From Pilaira anomala (taxonomy: Eukaryota; Mucoromycota; Mucoromycetes; Mucorales; Mucoraceae): a stretch of 64,000 bases of DNA. Below the pieces are notes generated by a model. The model was not told where the DNA came from, ran no database searches, and saw nothing but the letters and a program-made list of their open reading frames with translations. The translations under genes and the position numbers were made by a program. Positions 35,651-46,841 of this stretch are shown piece by piece. The stretch is taken from contig JAIXMQ010000007.1 in the NCBI GenBank assembly GCA_025716855.1, positions 434,001 to 498,000 of the forward strand, read 5' to 3'. Position 1 is the first letter of the stretch. Each line of letters starts with the position of its first letter.

Positions 35651-36140
35651 TTGATATGCAAACATGGGCAAAAGACAAAAACGGATTTTACCGACGGAAT
35701 TGGTTATACTGACCAAGATGAACGTTTGCTGATGGAGGTGTCTTCTAGTGGTTTGGAAGAAGATATTGATCACACTCTTGATGATTCTCTAAAGCTACTC
35801 AAAAACCTTACAGCAATTCTAAACATACATCGTTGCTAAATACCTAAATAGTGACAAGATAACATTTTCAATGCTAAAAGTATTTGGCATTCAATGTGTT
35901 AAGACAACAATTACGCTGGTCTCAGTTTCAGCACCTGGGGATGGAAAAATCTTATATCATACATCACGACAACAGTTCCCAAATTCCAACTACATTTGAT
36001 GATCGACAGCGTCTGCTTTCTTTGTTTGAACTATTGGCATATTTATTGGTATGTAAATATCCATTAAAGTCGTTTTTTTATATATATCGGAATAATATCA
36101 ATAATGTATTGGACTATAGGACATATGTCAAGAGCAAGAT
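35651..36140 (+). pseudogene. Decayed Mucorales-type hypothetical protein fragment
   Basis: Readable blocks in shifting frames are DFTDGIGYTDQDERLLMEVS, DDSLKLLKNLTAILNI, YLNSDKITFSMLKVFGIQC, VKTTITLVSVSAPGDG and TTFDDRQRLLSLFELLAYLL. They join only with frame changes near 35834 and 35975-35985. The layout (acidic start, then a beta-rich middle, then a helical end) resembles repeated hypothetical proteins I associate with Mucorales genomes, whose function I do not know. There is no start or stop that makes sense, so it is a relic. Confidence 0.5.
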
Positions 36141-36149
36141 GAAATAATA

Positions 36150-38050
36150 ACGCAACTTTAAAAGGAGCACACGGTATATGTCGAGGTACGAAAGAAGGTT
36201 AAACATTAATCCTCAAATCAGAATTCTTTATTATTTAAAACAGGAACCTTGATATCAATATGATAATTAATTCTACTCATTATCAAACCCTTCATACCCT
36301 TATGTTACTCTACGTAGTCTGCAAGAAAAAAATCAATTTTCAGTGAGTTTTGAAAAAAAAAAAAAAAAAAAAAAAAAAAACTTTACTTTTATCAGCCGAA
36401 ATATTTACTTTCTGTGGTGTTGTCAGCATTTGTTGATAATAACAAAGCTAAAATTAGCTCTGATCATTACAAGACTATGTTTGATTGTTAGAAAGTACAA
36501 ATATGCTAGCTTCAATTCATTCAAACACTTGAAGGTTCATTTTATCCATGCCCGTTAAAAATAAAATTGACTAACTCATAACATACTTGCTAAATATCTT
36601 AAAACATATCGTACAATCCTCCTTTTTATGTCTTCAAAATGAAAAGCTAATAAGTATGAAAACCCTATTTTACAAAAGCACATGGTATGAATTTTAGCAA
36701 CGCTGTTAAATCCTTTTTATATCGGTCTGAACACTGTGAATTTTATTGCACTTTATAATACATAAGCGCATCAGTAATAATTCACTTATTTCGTTCGAAT
36801 CTAGCTGGCCTATGAATTGATTCATTACTCAAGGTTTAGAGTGAAGAATCTAATGCAACAATGATTCAAGTAATAGAACCTTGTTGGCCTATTTGATAAT
36901 TGTATCTACATACGTCAAAACTTTTTGAAGTGGTATATAAATACAACACTGGAATATGGGTTTGACAAATAAATAAATAAAAAAGCAATATGGTATGTTA
37001 GTATTTATACGTATAGTTGCCTTCTCCCTTAAAAAAAACAGTAATTCTTTCACATAACTACGTAGCTGAATAGAAATCCATCGCGATCAATGAATGTTCG
37101 TTTCCGCTCTAATGGAGCCCCTTCCGGCTCGTTTTTGCTGAGCAATCTATATAAAAACCCTGATTCACTCAGAGTATATATAATTCTTTCAAACATCTTT
37201 CATCCCACATTCAGTTCTAGTTACAGTGGAATAATATGTTATTAGTTTTTAAGAAATGGTTAAAAAGAGAGAGAAGGAAATTTGATTACGGAAAATGATT
37301 TTAGTATGTACTAAAAATACATTGTATTTATTTGTGAATTTGAAGTTATTATCTTAATATATAATGTACTTCTTTGTGGCCTATTGAAAAAACGTGTAAC
37401 TTATTATTATTTTATTTTATTTATTTTATTTTTTTTACATAAGTGTCAGTTCGATGATTTCTTATGAATGGAAACAGTTTCTAGTTGAATTCAAGTTTAA
37501 CTAATAAACACAGTCAAGAATAATTCTCGTTTGTAAATCTTTATATTGCAGCTACTATATCCTAAAAAAGCGGGAAAGTACATACACATCCTTAGAAAGG
37601 AAAAGAAATATTTAGGTCATGTTGACAAAAACACCTCATTTGTCATTGAATGTTATCTAGCACGTTTGTCTCTTACAGCATTCATATTTTCGAAAAAAAA
37701 AAGTTAAACCAAGTACCTGTCAGTTCTATTATAGATTTTTTAGTAGTTATCAATGTTATACGAAGATTTTGTCCTTCAAAGAAGATTTTTTTTTTATTTG
37801 TTTATATTCGCCTATCATTGTACCTAACTTCTCGTGCCCTTGAGCTTTTATCTCCCACAAAACAAAAAACGATCAAGACAGTAATGTTTTTTAATAGGAC
37901 GAGTATGCAAAATCAATAATCCTAATCATACAGAATAGACCTAACCTTGCTCAAATATACAATAACAATGAATAACCAAAATTAATTCGTCTCTACTCCT
38001 TTGTTTCCAAAAGTTTAAACAAATGTATTATGTATGTATAGTGTAACAAA
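36150..38050. other. Gene-poor region
   Basis: No gene is recognised. A promoter-like block at 37120-37240 (CTATATAAAAACCC near 37146, a second TATATATAA near 37175, then a pyrimidine-rich leader) precedes only a 20-codon frame at 37235. It might drive a non-coding transcript. Confidence 0.4.
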
Positions 38051-38053
38051 AAT

Positions 38054-38739
38054 TTAGTTGTGATGAAAAAATTGCTTATTATGTTTTAATGATAAATTAA
38101 AGAAATCTTTATTAAATAAAATATAAATGTATTCTTCTTGGTTCACAGAAAAAAAAAAAAAAAAAAAAAAAAAAATAGGTACTGGACCCTTTTTCTTTTT
38201 CTTTTTTTTTTTTTTTTTGTTACTAACAGGACAACAGCCACGAGAAGGCGAGAATACTTCTGGTCCCAAAAATATGTGTGTAGTAAGTTTGATCAACCAA
38301 TGAAAACCCTGTGAAGAAGCAAGCAAAGATATCACAAAAGAACTACCTACTGGCAACATTCCTTACTTTCAAGTTCAAGTGCCACGGCCACATTAACAAG
38401 CAACAAGAACCATTCAGTTAGGGACTCTGGAATATAGAGCACGAGGCGGGCACGAATGTCGGCACACGAAATTCTCTATACCCAACTTGCACTCCGGTAC
38501 ACATCTACTTTATGCCTTTCCATTACAGAAAGGGGGTTGAAGATGATGTGGAAAGTACCGTTGACGATAGTCAGAGAGCCGCACCTCTGCCGGTCGAATG
38601 CAGCGAGATTCCAGTAGAAACATAGCCCGCAAGATGTATAGGTGCCAATAACGTAGTCATCAGTTAGGCTTATATGACCCAAACTCTCCTGGCATGAGAG
38701 AAAAGACCAGCCAAGTAGATAAATCTTTTCAACTCTCAA
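38054..38739 (-). pseudogene. Unidentified membrane-protein-like fragments
   Basis: Two protein-like stretches occur: HISLTDDYVIGTYTSCGLCF with YWNLAAFDRQRCGSLTIVNG (38690-38550), and SSFVISLLASSQGFHWLIKL with THIFLGPEVFSPSRGCCPV (38340-38230). Between them a frame reads CADIRARLVLYIPESLTEW after a stop. The mix of hydrophobic segments and Cys suggests a decayed secreted or membrane protein. I do not recognise a family, and chance frames are possible. Confidence 0.25.
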
Positions 38740-40328
38740 CTTTGTTCAAGAAATAAAGAAAGTAACATCGGTACTGTTGAAACCTGTCTCTCTCCCGCGC
38801 CAATGGATGCGACAAAGGCTAACTTGCTTGTCTTAATTTCTAAGTCCCATTATTATACCTACCTTGGACATCATAAGGATTGCCTACTAAATAAATTGTC
38901 ATTAATATCAAATAAAAAAATAGAAACGCGTCTTTTTTTTTTTATTACCTACTAAAACCAACCATAGGAGCTAGAGTAAACAAAACTATAATGCCTCTAC
39001 AGAAAAAAAATACATGTATCCTTATAATGGTGTGCCAGTTGTGAACAAAGTTGGTAAAGATGCGCTATTGAAATCATCAAAACGTCGAGAAGAAAAGAGA
39101 GGATGAATAAACATTCTACCCTACGTTAAAGACCATCTTGTATAGACGTAGACTAATGTAACCACCGAATGCACCAAGTAGAAAAAGTTTTTAATAAGTG
39201 TCAGCGGTCAAAGACTTGACAAAGAAGAAAAAAAGGAGAGTTTGTTGTTGTATTTTTATTTACAACGCCCATGAAGGAATGACGTATCAAATACAATCCA
39301 ATGAGATAAATTGTTTATTTGATAAGAATCCCATGGCAGCATGAAAAGAAATTATCATGCAGCTGCCTTTTTTTTTTTTTTTCTTGTAAGACTCGGTCGA
39401 TAAGTGGTCACTAAAGAAACATTAGTGTGAGATGCTTCATTTTTGATAGCTCAATTCAATATCTATTTGGTCAAAAAAAAAATATCCTTGCGACGAAAAC
39501 AGCTTTAAATATTCTTAATAGTATGTAGGCATTTTTCTCCCACGAGTAACATCTCCTTGGTCTTTAGGGAGCACTGATTGAAGGAACGAAGAAAATGAAG
39601 ACTGGTCACATAGCCTTGCTTGTTATTCTATTATGTGAATTTTTTTTTTAGCCTTAAAAATAAAAAGATAGTGTTATGTACTCTTTTTGCTATAAAATTA
39701 GTTTTACTAATTTCAAATACATACCGTTCCTAAGGATTAATTCGACTAAGGCATAGACGCTAAACTTTTTCCATATACATACTTTTTATTGAAATAAGAT
39801 AAGTGCTACGTAGCATTCTTTTTTTCTGGAACGGAATTAGCCCTCATCTTCTTATGGTCTCTTGTGGTTTGTTCGATTAATTTTAAACTATTATCCGGGA
39901 AAACTCTAAATAATTACATAAATACATTTTATAAATGCTGTTGGTCTGATAGAATAAAGATCTACATGGTCATATGCTTTTATATCAATAATCTATATGC
40001 AATAGTAAGTAAAACAATTTTAATATTGCAGGATAAGCATAATACATATCATTCTTTTATTATTAGTATTCCATATGATCGATTGAGCTTATCAGTCCGT
40101 AACTGCGGTCAAATGCCTGTTGTAAAAATAAAAGAAGAACAAACATCTTTTTGTAAGAATCAAAATTATATTTTGTATGTTTACACAAATCAGAGAACTT
40201 TGTAGCAATCTTATACGAATGAGGTTAATAATCTGCGTAGGGGCGTATAAGTCTACTATATACTTAAACAGCTTCAACAAGGAGAAGCAAATTGTAAAAC
40301 TATCCTTGGTGCTTCTCACTTATATAAT

Positions 40329-40359
<31 letters not shown>

Positions 40360-40670
40360 GTTATTTGATAAGTATATGTATTAGATATGTACATTAAGGT
40401 ATGGGACTGATTCTTTCAATGTCTTTTACTTTTACCAGCGCATTATCTCACTATATCTGCACACTGGCAGTAACACTGACAATATGCGAACTTTTTACAT
40501 TATAGGTATCTTTAGGAGAGCCTGAAGGAGGCTTTTTTTTTTTAAAAAAAATACGTGTGTATGTCCTACTTGAAAACACACTAAATGTTATTTTTAATTA
40601 TCTTATTATTTATTTGGTGTGTTTATTTATCAACTTTAAAGTGTGCAGATTATTTCATAAAAGTTCATCT
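38740..40670. other. Gene-poor region
   Basis: Nothing is supported with confidence. Small protein-like bits are seen: plus strand near 39012 (MYPYNGVPVVNKVGKDALLK) and minus strand near 39190-39125 (KLFLLGAFGGYISLRLYKMV), neither attached to a recognisable gene. A TA microsatellite lies at 40336-40360. Confidence 0.3.
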
Positions 40671-41087
40671 TTAATACTTTGGGATAGAAACAAGATACAT
40701 GTTATTTTCTTTTGTAATGTAATCTTCGAGAGAAGAGGTCCGGGCAATGTTGCACACCTGTCTACAATCATTAGGTTTCTTGTGAGAATCAATTCTTTTA
40801 GGACAGTAGTAAATTCTAGTATGATAACTTTTACCAGTTACAAATTGTTTGTTGGCTTCTGTAAATTGGACTATGAATATTCGAACTATCGACACTAATA
40901 TTCGAAAAGTTTTTGAGCTCTTCTTCTTTGACAAGTTCATAAATACATTCTTTTGCCTTTGCTGCCTCATCGATATTTGTGCAGCCATATTTGGAAGTTG
41001 ATAAAAATCTGCCCCGCGTTTCAAATTTTCCATGTGACGGTCTTTCATGCTGAAATCCCCAGTACGTAAGTACAAGAATAACTGCAT
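40671..41087 (-). CDS. Small uncharacterised frame, 138 aa
   Basis: An uninterrupted frame reads from MQLFLYLRTGDFSMKDRHME to YLVSIPKY. It is basic, with scattered Cys (YYCPKR, NDCRQVC). I do not recognise it. It lies divergent to, and just upstream of, the repeat-rich gene at 41264. It may be a relic or a chance frame in AT-rich DNA. Confidence 0.22.
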   Translation of the reverse strand: MQLFLYLRTGDFSMKDRHMENLKRGADFYQLPNMAAQISMRQQRQKNVFMNLSKKKSSKTFRILVSIVRIFIVQFTEANKQFVTGKSYHTRIYYCPKRIDSHKKPNDCRQVCNIARTSSLEDYITKENNMYLVSIPKY

Positions 41088-41263
41088 TTTAAAGAGAATA
41101 CCTAATATAAACCTAATATAAATAAGATATTATCTAATAGCAAAACAAGTTTGAGTAATCAGTAAACATGAGGTAATAGAAATTTTTGGCGTAGTCTTTT
41201 TCCCAGGCAGCTATTTTTTTTTTTTTTTCTTGTTCTCTTCTTTAACTATACGACATTGCTGCC

Positions 41264-43030
41264 ATGAATAACAATAATACCAACGAGAATGCACCTGAGC
41301 AACCACAAAGAGGTTCCATTATAAATAACATAATAACCTCTATCGCTAATCCAAAAAAGACAGCCATTGATATTTTTAATACATATATTGCCAATGTTAC
41401 TTTCAGACGAAATACAGCATCAAGAAGCAAGCCACAAATGAAAAGACCCTCACAAGTTCAAGGAAGAATCTTGACTGATTCCAATCGTGGTACTGAAGTA
41501 ACGGATAATGGAACTCAAAATGATGGTGATGTTTCATATGAAAAAAAGGACCCGAAATCTGCCAAGCGAAGAGTCAGTCTTGCAACTCCAGAATCAACTA
41601 TCATTATCGAACGCCCTTCGAAAAAGTATAAAAAATCAATACCTTCAACTACAAATTCTATTTTATCCCCAACTTTGATGCCTACTCATGCTGAATCATC
41701 AACTGCAAATTCTATCTTATTCCCAACTTTGATACCTACTCATGCTGAATCATCAACTGCAAATTCTATTTTATCCCCAACTTTGATGCCTACTCATGCT
41801 GAATCATCAACTGCAAATTCTATCTTATTCCCAACTTTGATACCTACTCATGCTGAATCATCAACTACAAATTCTATTTTATCCCCAACTTTGATGCCTA
41901 CTCATGCTGAATCATCAACTGCAAATTCTATTTTATCCCCAACTTTGATGCCTACTCATGCTGAATCATCAACTACAAATTCTATGTTATCCCCAACTTT
42001 GATGCCTACTCATGCTGAATCATCAACTGCAAATTCTATCTTATTCCCAACTTTGATACCTACTCATGCTGAATCATCAACTGCAAATTCTATGTTATCC
42101 CCAACTTTGATACCTACTCATGCTGAATCATCAACTACAAATTCTATGTTATTCCCAACTTTGATACCTACTCATGCTGAATCATCAACTGCAAATTCTA
42201 TCTTATCCCCAACTTTGATGCCTACTCATGCTGAATCATCAACTACACATATTGGACCTATTTCTCCATTTTCTATGCCTTACCAGTCAGCTATTACTCA
42301 ACCTATTTCTTCATTGCCTGCTCAAAACGCTTGTGAAGTTACTTCTTCATCACATATTCATTCAGGTTTTCCAGTTACCCAGCATACTCATGAATCTAAT
42401 TCATCACCTGTACAAACTACATTTTATACTGAATCATTACCTATTCAACACATTGATGACTCTATAGTGCCTCAAATATCTGCACATGAACCAAGTCTTT
42501 CATCTTTTCAATCCTATTATCAACAAAACTCTTCATATGCTCAATACATCTATGAACAAATCTCTTCACCTACTGAAGCTAACCCTGAATCTATCTATAA
42601 CGCTAGATTTACTCATAATTCAGATCAATTAGTACCTGGTACTCCAGCTTATGAACATAGTCCTTCCCCGGAGCGATCTGAACTTTGTTACATGACAGGA
42701 TACGAAGCATCTTCTGAATATAGCACTACACCAGAGCGATCTGACTTTGATATTGATTATATGACAGGATACTCGGAAGCTTCTCGTGAACTTGATGCTT
42801 CTCTTAGTGAAACATCTTCTGAATATAGCACTACACCAGAGAGATCTGACTTTGATACTGATTATAGGACAGGATACTTGGAAGCTGATCTTGAACTTGG
42901 TGCTTCTCTTAGTGAAACATCTTCTGAATATAGCATTTCACCAGAGCGATCTGAATCTTATATTGATTATATGACAGAATACTTGGAAGCTGCTCGTGAA
43001 CGTGATGCTTATCTTCGTGGCATCTTTTGA
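41264..43030 (+). CDS. Repeat-rich hypothetical protein, 588 aa
   Basis: A single exon starts MNNNNTNENAPEQPQRGSII. Residues 15-55 may form a helix (IINNIITSIANPKKTAIDIF), and a basic patch SAKRRVSL...RPSKKYKK near 95-125 could be a nuclear localisation signal. Residues 128-325 are eleven copies of an 18-residue unit, TANSILSPTLMPTHAESS, differing at S/F, M/I, A/T and I/M. A Ser/Pro/Gln region follows, and the C-terminus has about three acidic 35-residue repeats (SSEYSTTPERSDFDIDYMTG, then YSEASRELDASLSE). No enzyme domain, signal peptide or membrane span is seen. An intact frame through repeats in units of three suggests selection. Function is unknown; a scaffold-like or phase-separating protein is a guess from composition. 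Confidence 0.7.
   Translation: MNNNNTNENAPEQPQRGSIINNIITSIANPKKTAIDIFNTYIANVTFRRNTASRSKPQMKRPSQVQGRILTDSNRGTEVTDNGTQNDGDVSYEKKDPKSAKRRVSLATPESTIIIERPSKKYKKSIPSTTNSILSPTLMPTHAESSTANSILFPTLIPTHAESSTANSILSPTLMPTHAESSTANSILFPTLIPTHAESSTTNSILSPTLMPTHAESSTANSILSPTLMPTHAESSTTNSMLSPTLMPTHAESSTANSILFPTLIPTHAESSTANSMLSPTLIPTHAESSTTNSMLFPTLIPTHAESSTANSILSPTLMPTHAESSTTHIGPISPFSMPYQSAITQPISSLPAQNACEVTSSSHIHSGFPVTQHTHESNSSPVQTTFYTESLPIQHIDDSIVPQISAHEPSLSSFQSYYQQNSSYAQYIYEQISSPTEANPESIYNARFTHNSDQLVPGTPAYEHSPSPERSELCYMTGYEASSEYSTTPERSDFDIDYMTGYSEASRELDASLSETSSEYSTTPERSDFDTDYRTGYLEADLELGASLSETSSEYSISPERSESYIDYMTEYLEAARERDAYLRGIF
41647..42240 (+). repeat. Coding minisatellite, 11 copies of 54 bp
   Basis: AACT[A/G]CAAATTCTAT recurs every 54 bp from 41647 to 42187, with a diverged AACTACACAT at 42241. 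Variants tend to pair SPT with LMP and FPT with LIP, and alternate in copies 1-4, suggesting spread of 108-bp dimers. Confidence 0.93.
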
Positions 43031-44335
43031 ACGCAGCCTCTCGCCAATTCAATTTACTCATGAAAAAATAAAATAAAAATAAATTTATATTTTGTTAAAA
43101 ACCTAATTATTCTGTCTTTTTTTTTTTTCTTTTTTAAATTTGCTAATAATCTTCTGTCACATCGAAACTAGTGGGCGCCTACTAGACAATGATTTACTTG
43201 GTTGCTAATAAAGCAAAAGACTAATGCAATAATATATCAAAGGATGATAGTTATTCATATTATTTAAAGAAGATTATATATAAACTTGTTTGTGATATCT
43301 AATTCTTTTTTCCCTTTTCACTGGCATCTCTTTTTTTTTTGACATATGCAGCAGAATTTGACAGATATTATGTGCACATGATCAAACAATGAGTGCACTG
43401 ACTATGTATGTAAATTTGTGTACACATGTACATGCGAATTATATTGACAGATGGGAATCATACGTATTTAAAATCTAGTTGAAAATTCAGGCACTTATCA
43501 TAAAAACATTTGGTCACGCGATAATAAACGCACTTTTTAATCCGACATTTTGCATAATTTACAAAAGCATCTTTATCTTTTTATTCTATTTGTTGTCATA
43601 CTATTCTTGTAAAGAATTGTATGAAGAATCTTTTTGTTTTGCACCTTTCTTGATACGCTGTCTTTTAACGCTTCTTTCTTTCGTTCTTTTTTTTTTTTTT
43701 TTTGAATGTCAATCTGTCTAAATAAAACAATAATATCCTGCATTGCTTAGTTTTATTGTTTGTAACTAAAGATTTCATGGCATCCAAAACAGCTTCGCCA
43801 ATCACAAATCAAATATCAAACATATTAAGTGTCTTCAAATAGTCGGTTTGTGAGTTGCTCAACTTCCATTTTGCATCGATAGTGATCCAAGGCATCTTTA
43901 GGTTATCGACTACTGTGTCCGGGTAATAAAATATATTCTATTTATCAAGTGATACATATCAAAATTATATATTTTAGCTATATTAAAGTTTTATTATCAT
44001 TCTAGATTTAATACCGCTATAAATTTACTCGGTTATCATCAAAATAACGTTGCTTTGAAGTAATTTAATATCAACAGAAAATACATCATGAGACTTTAGA
44101 AAATTCTTCAAATTATTTTTGATATCAACTTCGTTAATAGAAAGTAATGGTAATGAGAAAATAACTCTAGAATATAGTAAACCATTAGAAATAGTTACTG
44201 AATGGAGAATACTGGGGCCCTATTAAATCCAAATTTATTGATGATGCTGTGTTAGTTCTAATAATATTAAGTCGACATAGGATATAATGGTCACTTACTT
44301 TATAGTGTCCAGAAGTAAGTTTTGCCACGGTCGAT
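43031..44335. other. Intergenic, no gene seen
   Basis: An AATAAAATAAAA stretch near 43068 probably ends the upstream transcript. The rest is AT-rich without a supported coding unit. Confidence 0.45.
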
Positions 44336-44905
44336 TTATCGCATTGTGTAAAGTAAAATAATGATTCTACATCCGAAAGAAATAAAAGCCTGTGTTTGTG
44401 AGATGAAACCAGATTTTACGAAAATAGGACGAAGCAGTTTTTCTCTTATTTCATATTCCCACATACTTGGAACTACACGTATATAATGAAGCGAATCAAC
44501 AATTTCGATTGGATTTTTGTTACCTATCATACTATCTACTAACAAACGAATAAACTCTATTACTACTTGCTTCAAGATTAAATAATCTATATTTTAGTCG
44601 CTATTTCCTTTTTTGAAGGCGAGATATACTTTTTCAATAAAGTTATCGATTACTACATGATCTTTATTCTTCTGTTGTTTAAGCTGATTCAACAGTTGCT
44701 CAATTCTTTCTTCAAAAATTCTTGTGTATGTACAACTGAAATGGCTACTCCCATAATACTTCCCGTCACAAACTATGTGATTTCTCCTCCCAATACAAAT
44801 ATAAATAGAATTGTCAACATTTAGATTACCTCGTGTATATAAAACAGCACTGAATTGGCGGCCATTAATTTGATTTAATAAACTTTTATATATTTGATTT
44901 TTCAC
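44336..44905 (-). pseudogene. Unidentified frame split by one in-frame stop
   Basis: MKNQIYKSLLNQINGRQFSA runs to KKGNSD, then TAA at 44594, and the same frame continues NIDYLILKQVVIEFIRLLVD to the end at 44336. With the stop read over, this would be about 190 residues with helical, charged character. No family is recognised. A single lesion in one frame suggests a young pseudogene, or an intact gene with an unrecognised short intron. Confidence 0.35.
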
Positions 44906-44959
44906 AGTACTTCTACTATTGTCTTTGTCCCTGTTATTTCCATACTAAGTTTATCCAAA

Positions 44960-45440
44960 CCCTGAATCGCATCCTTAACAGTCCTGCTGCCATGGCAATC
45001 GACGAGGACTTAGTCGAAGAGTTCTCTCACAACGAAACAGATTCAACTAAAAATAAATTAGTAAACATAGTGTTGAAGAAGGCAACTCGATTAGTGAGCG
45101 TGATACTACTAAGAGCAGAATCGAAAACTTTGTTAGTAATTTAGCCAAAGAAAACAGTATAAAAAAAAAGAAAGAAGCACATGCCGTATAATCATATGGC
45201 TGCGACCGTTAGAAAATGTATATAGAAGATAGAGGCTATAAAATGCTTATACCTCCCAGCTTATTCGCCTTTCTTAAACCCAATAATAGAAGAAGGTAAA
45301 TTTTGGTGTAAAAAGAAAAGCATTCGATACGGAGAAACATGAACTCCTAGAATTTTGAAAGCATGCTCAGAACCAATTCTTAAAGATTGCCAAGGTTAAA
45401 TAGGACATTAGCTTTGGAAGAAAAACTTTGATTCTTAAAT
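44960..45440 (+). mobile_element. Relic of a Tc1/IS630-type DDE transposase
   Basis: In shifting frames one reads MAIDEDLVEEFSHNETDS near 44995, then IEDRGYKML, SPFLNPI and EEGKFWCKKK near 45220-45325. RGYKML..P.YSPFLNPIEEFW is the hallmark around the last acidic residue of IS630/Tc1 DDE transposases. No intact frame remains. It ends about 130 bp before the truncated WD40 fragment. Confidence 0.6.
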
Positions 45441-45564
45441 CTTTTCAATTTAATACAAAAAATTCCCTAAAATAGTATTGGACTTTTTCCAAAAATAGCT
45501 GTTACTTTTCCCAAAAACTCACTCACTTTTTCCCAATAACCTGTGAAAATCCAGTATATAATGG

Positions 45565-46163
45565 GCGATTTGGAGTGAAGGTAGGAATTTTTGATCATCC
45601 AAATACAACGCATAGTGTATGTACAACCATGGGGATGGGCTATACCACCACCAGTATATTCCTATACTCATGGTCCACAAGATCCTCGGATGATTCAGTA
45701 TGGACCTCGGTTACTTGTTGTAGGTGACTGTCAAGAGAAGTTTCAGATCAAAGTATGGAATATAACACAACTGTTGAGAGTAACATGGGATCCATTTGAT
45801 GATACAATAAGGTACGAAGATAGTGAAGAAAGATCCAGTCGATTTTATTATGGTTGGTGGTCAATAGGTACAAAACAATTGAAATCGACCGTGATGACAT
45901 TAGAAGAGGATTTACCGTATAATATCTCGTTAGAATCTATTTTGCGTACACATTTATTAGATACGGCAGTCAATTATATCGCTTATATCAATTTAAATAC
46001 TAGGCTTTATTTGTTACATGAAGATGGACATTTGTCTGCGATGGATATTGAGTCGGGTCATATTTTATCGACTATTTCAACACATGGGATTGCTCAAGAT
46101 GTGAATGTGGTAGGGGATTCTGAAATTATCGCTACTCGTTTGTTACAAAGTTTGTTACCTTAA
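45565..46163 (+). pseudogene. 5'-truncated copy of the WD40 gene at 63 kb
   Basis: It starts abruptly with GRFGVKVG (matching WRFGIKVG of the gene at 62999), changes frame near 45620, then runs in one frame to the stop at 46161-46163. Blocks shared with the paralogue are IKVWNITQLLRVTWDPF (IKVWDISYLLTVKWDPF), SSRF..WWS, LPYNISLESIL, LYLLHEDGHLSAMDIESG (LFLLTEDGKVTVMDIETG) and DVNVVGDSEIIAT. The upstream half of the propeller and the start codon are missing. It could still be transcribed, but it is unlikely to make a normal protein. Confidence 0.75.
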
Positions 46164-46317
46164 GTGGAGATTGAATTTATTATAATTTGTTTTTTTTATT
46201 TTTTTGGTTCTTTTTCTTTTTTTTTTTTTTTGTATTTAGTAGTGTTGTCTATTGGTTTAGTTTTTAGAAATATATATATACAAGAACAAAAAATAAAAAT
46301 TAAAAATTAAAAAAAGT

Positions 46318-46804
46318 ATGGATGATTCAACTGTAGATATACATGAAGACTCAGGTCGTTACTTACAAGAATACGTTACTAGTAAATATGAGAAAAGGCA
46401 AATAAAGTGAAAAAGAGTGTTGTGATTATCTATACACATGTTATACAATCATTTTACCATAAATTGTTTTTTTTTTTAGGTTTAGAGAATCTTCCGAGTG
46501 AAATACAATATCATTGGGCTGAAATAAGAAACAGATATGAACAAGCCAAAGGTAACTAATTTTTTACAATATTAACAACAAATAATAATTTATCTCTACT
46601 TTAGCACCTGAAAAACGTATTAAATCAGCTCAACACGAACTTGCTAAAATTCATTACCAATGGTTCAATCAAGAACCTGACAAAAAAGAACGTTTAGCAA
46701 AACAAGAACCTGTCATTGTACAACGTATTGAAAATGATTATGCAAAACTAGAAGGTTTAGCTGACGAAAGAATTTCACTTGCAGAAGAAGCTTTGAAGCT
46801 TGTA

Positions 46805-46841
<37 letters not shown>

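Noticed and set aside
36343..41087. Several short frames as genes
   Set aside because: Most are under 115 codons, rich in Lys/Asn/Ile/Phe as expected from AT-rich noise, with no motif or splice support.
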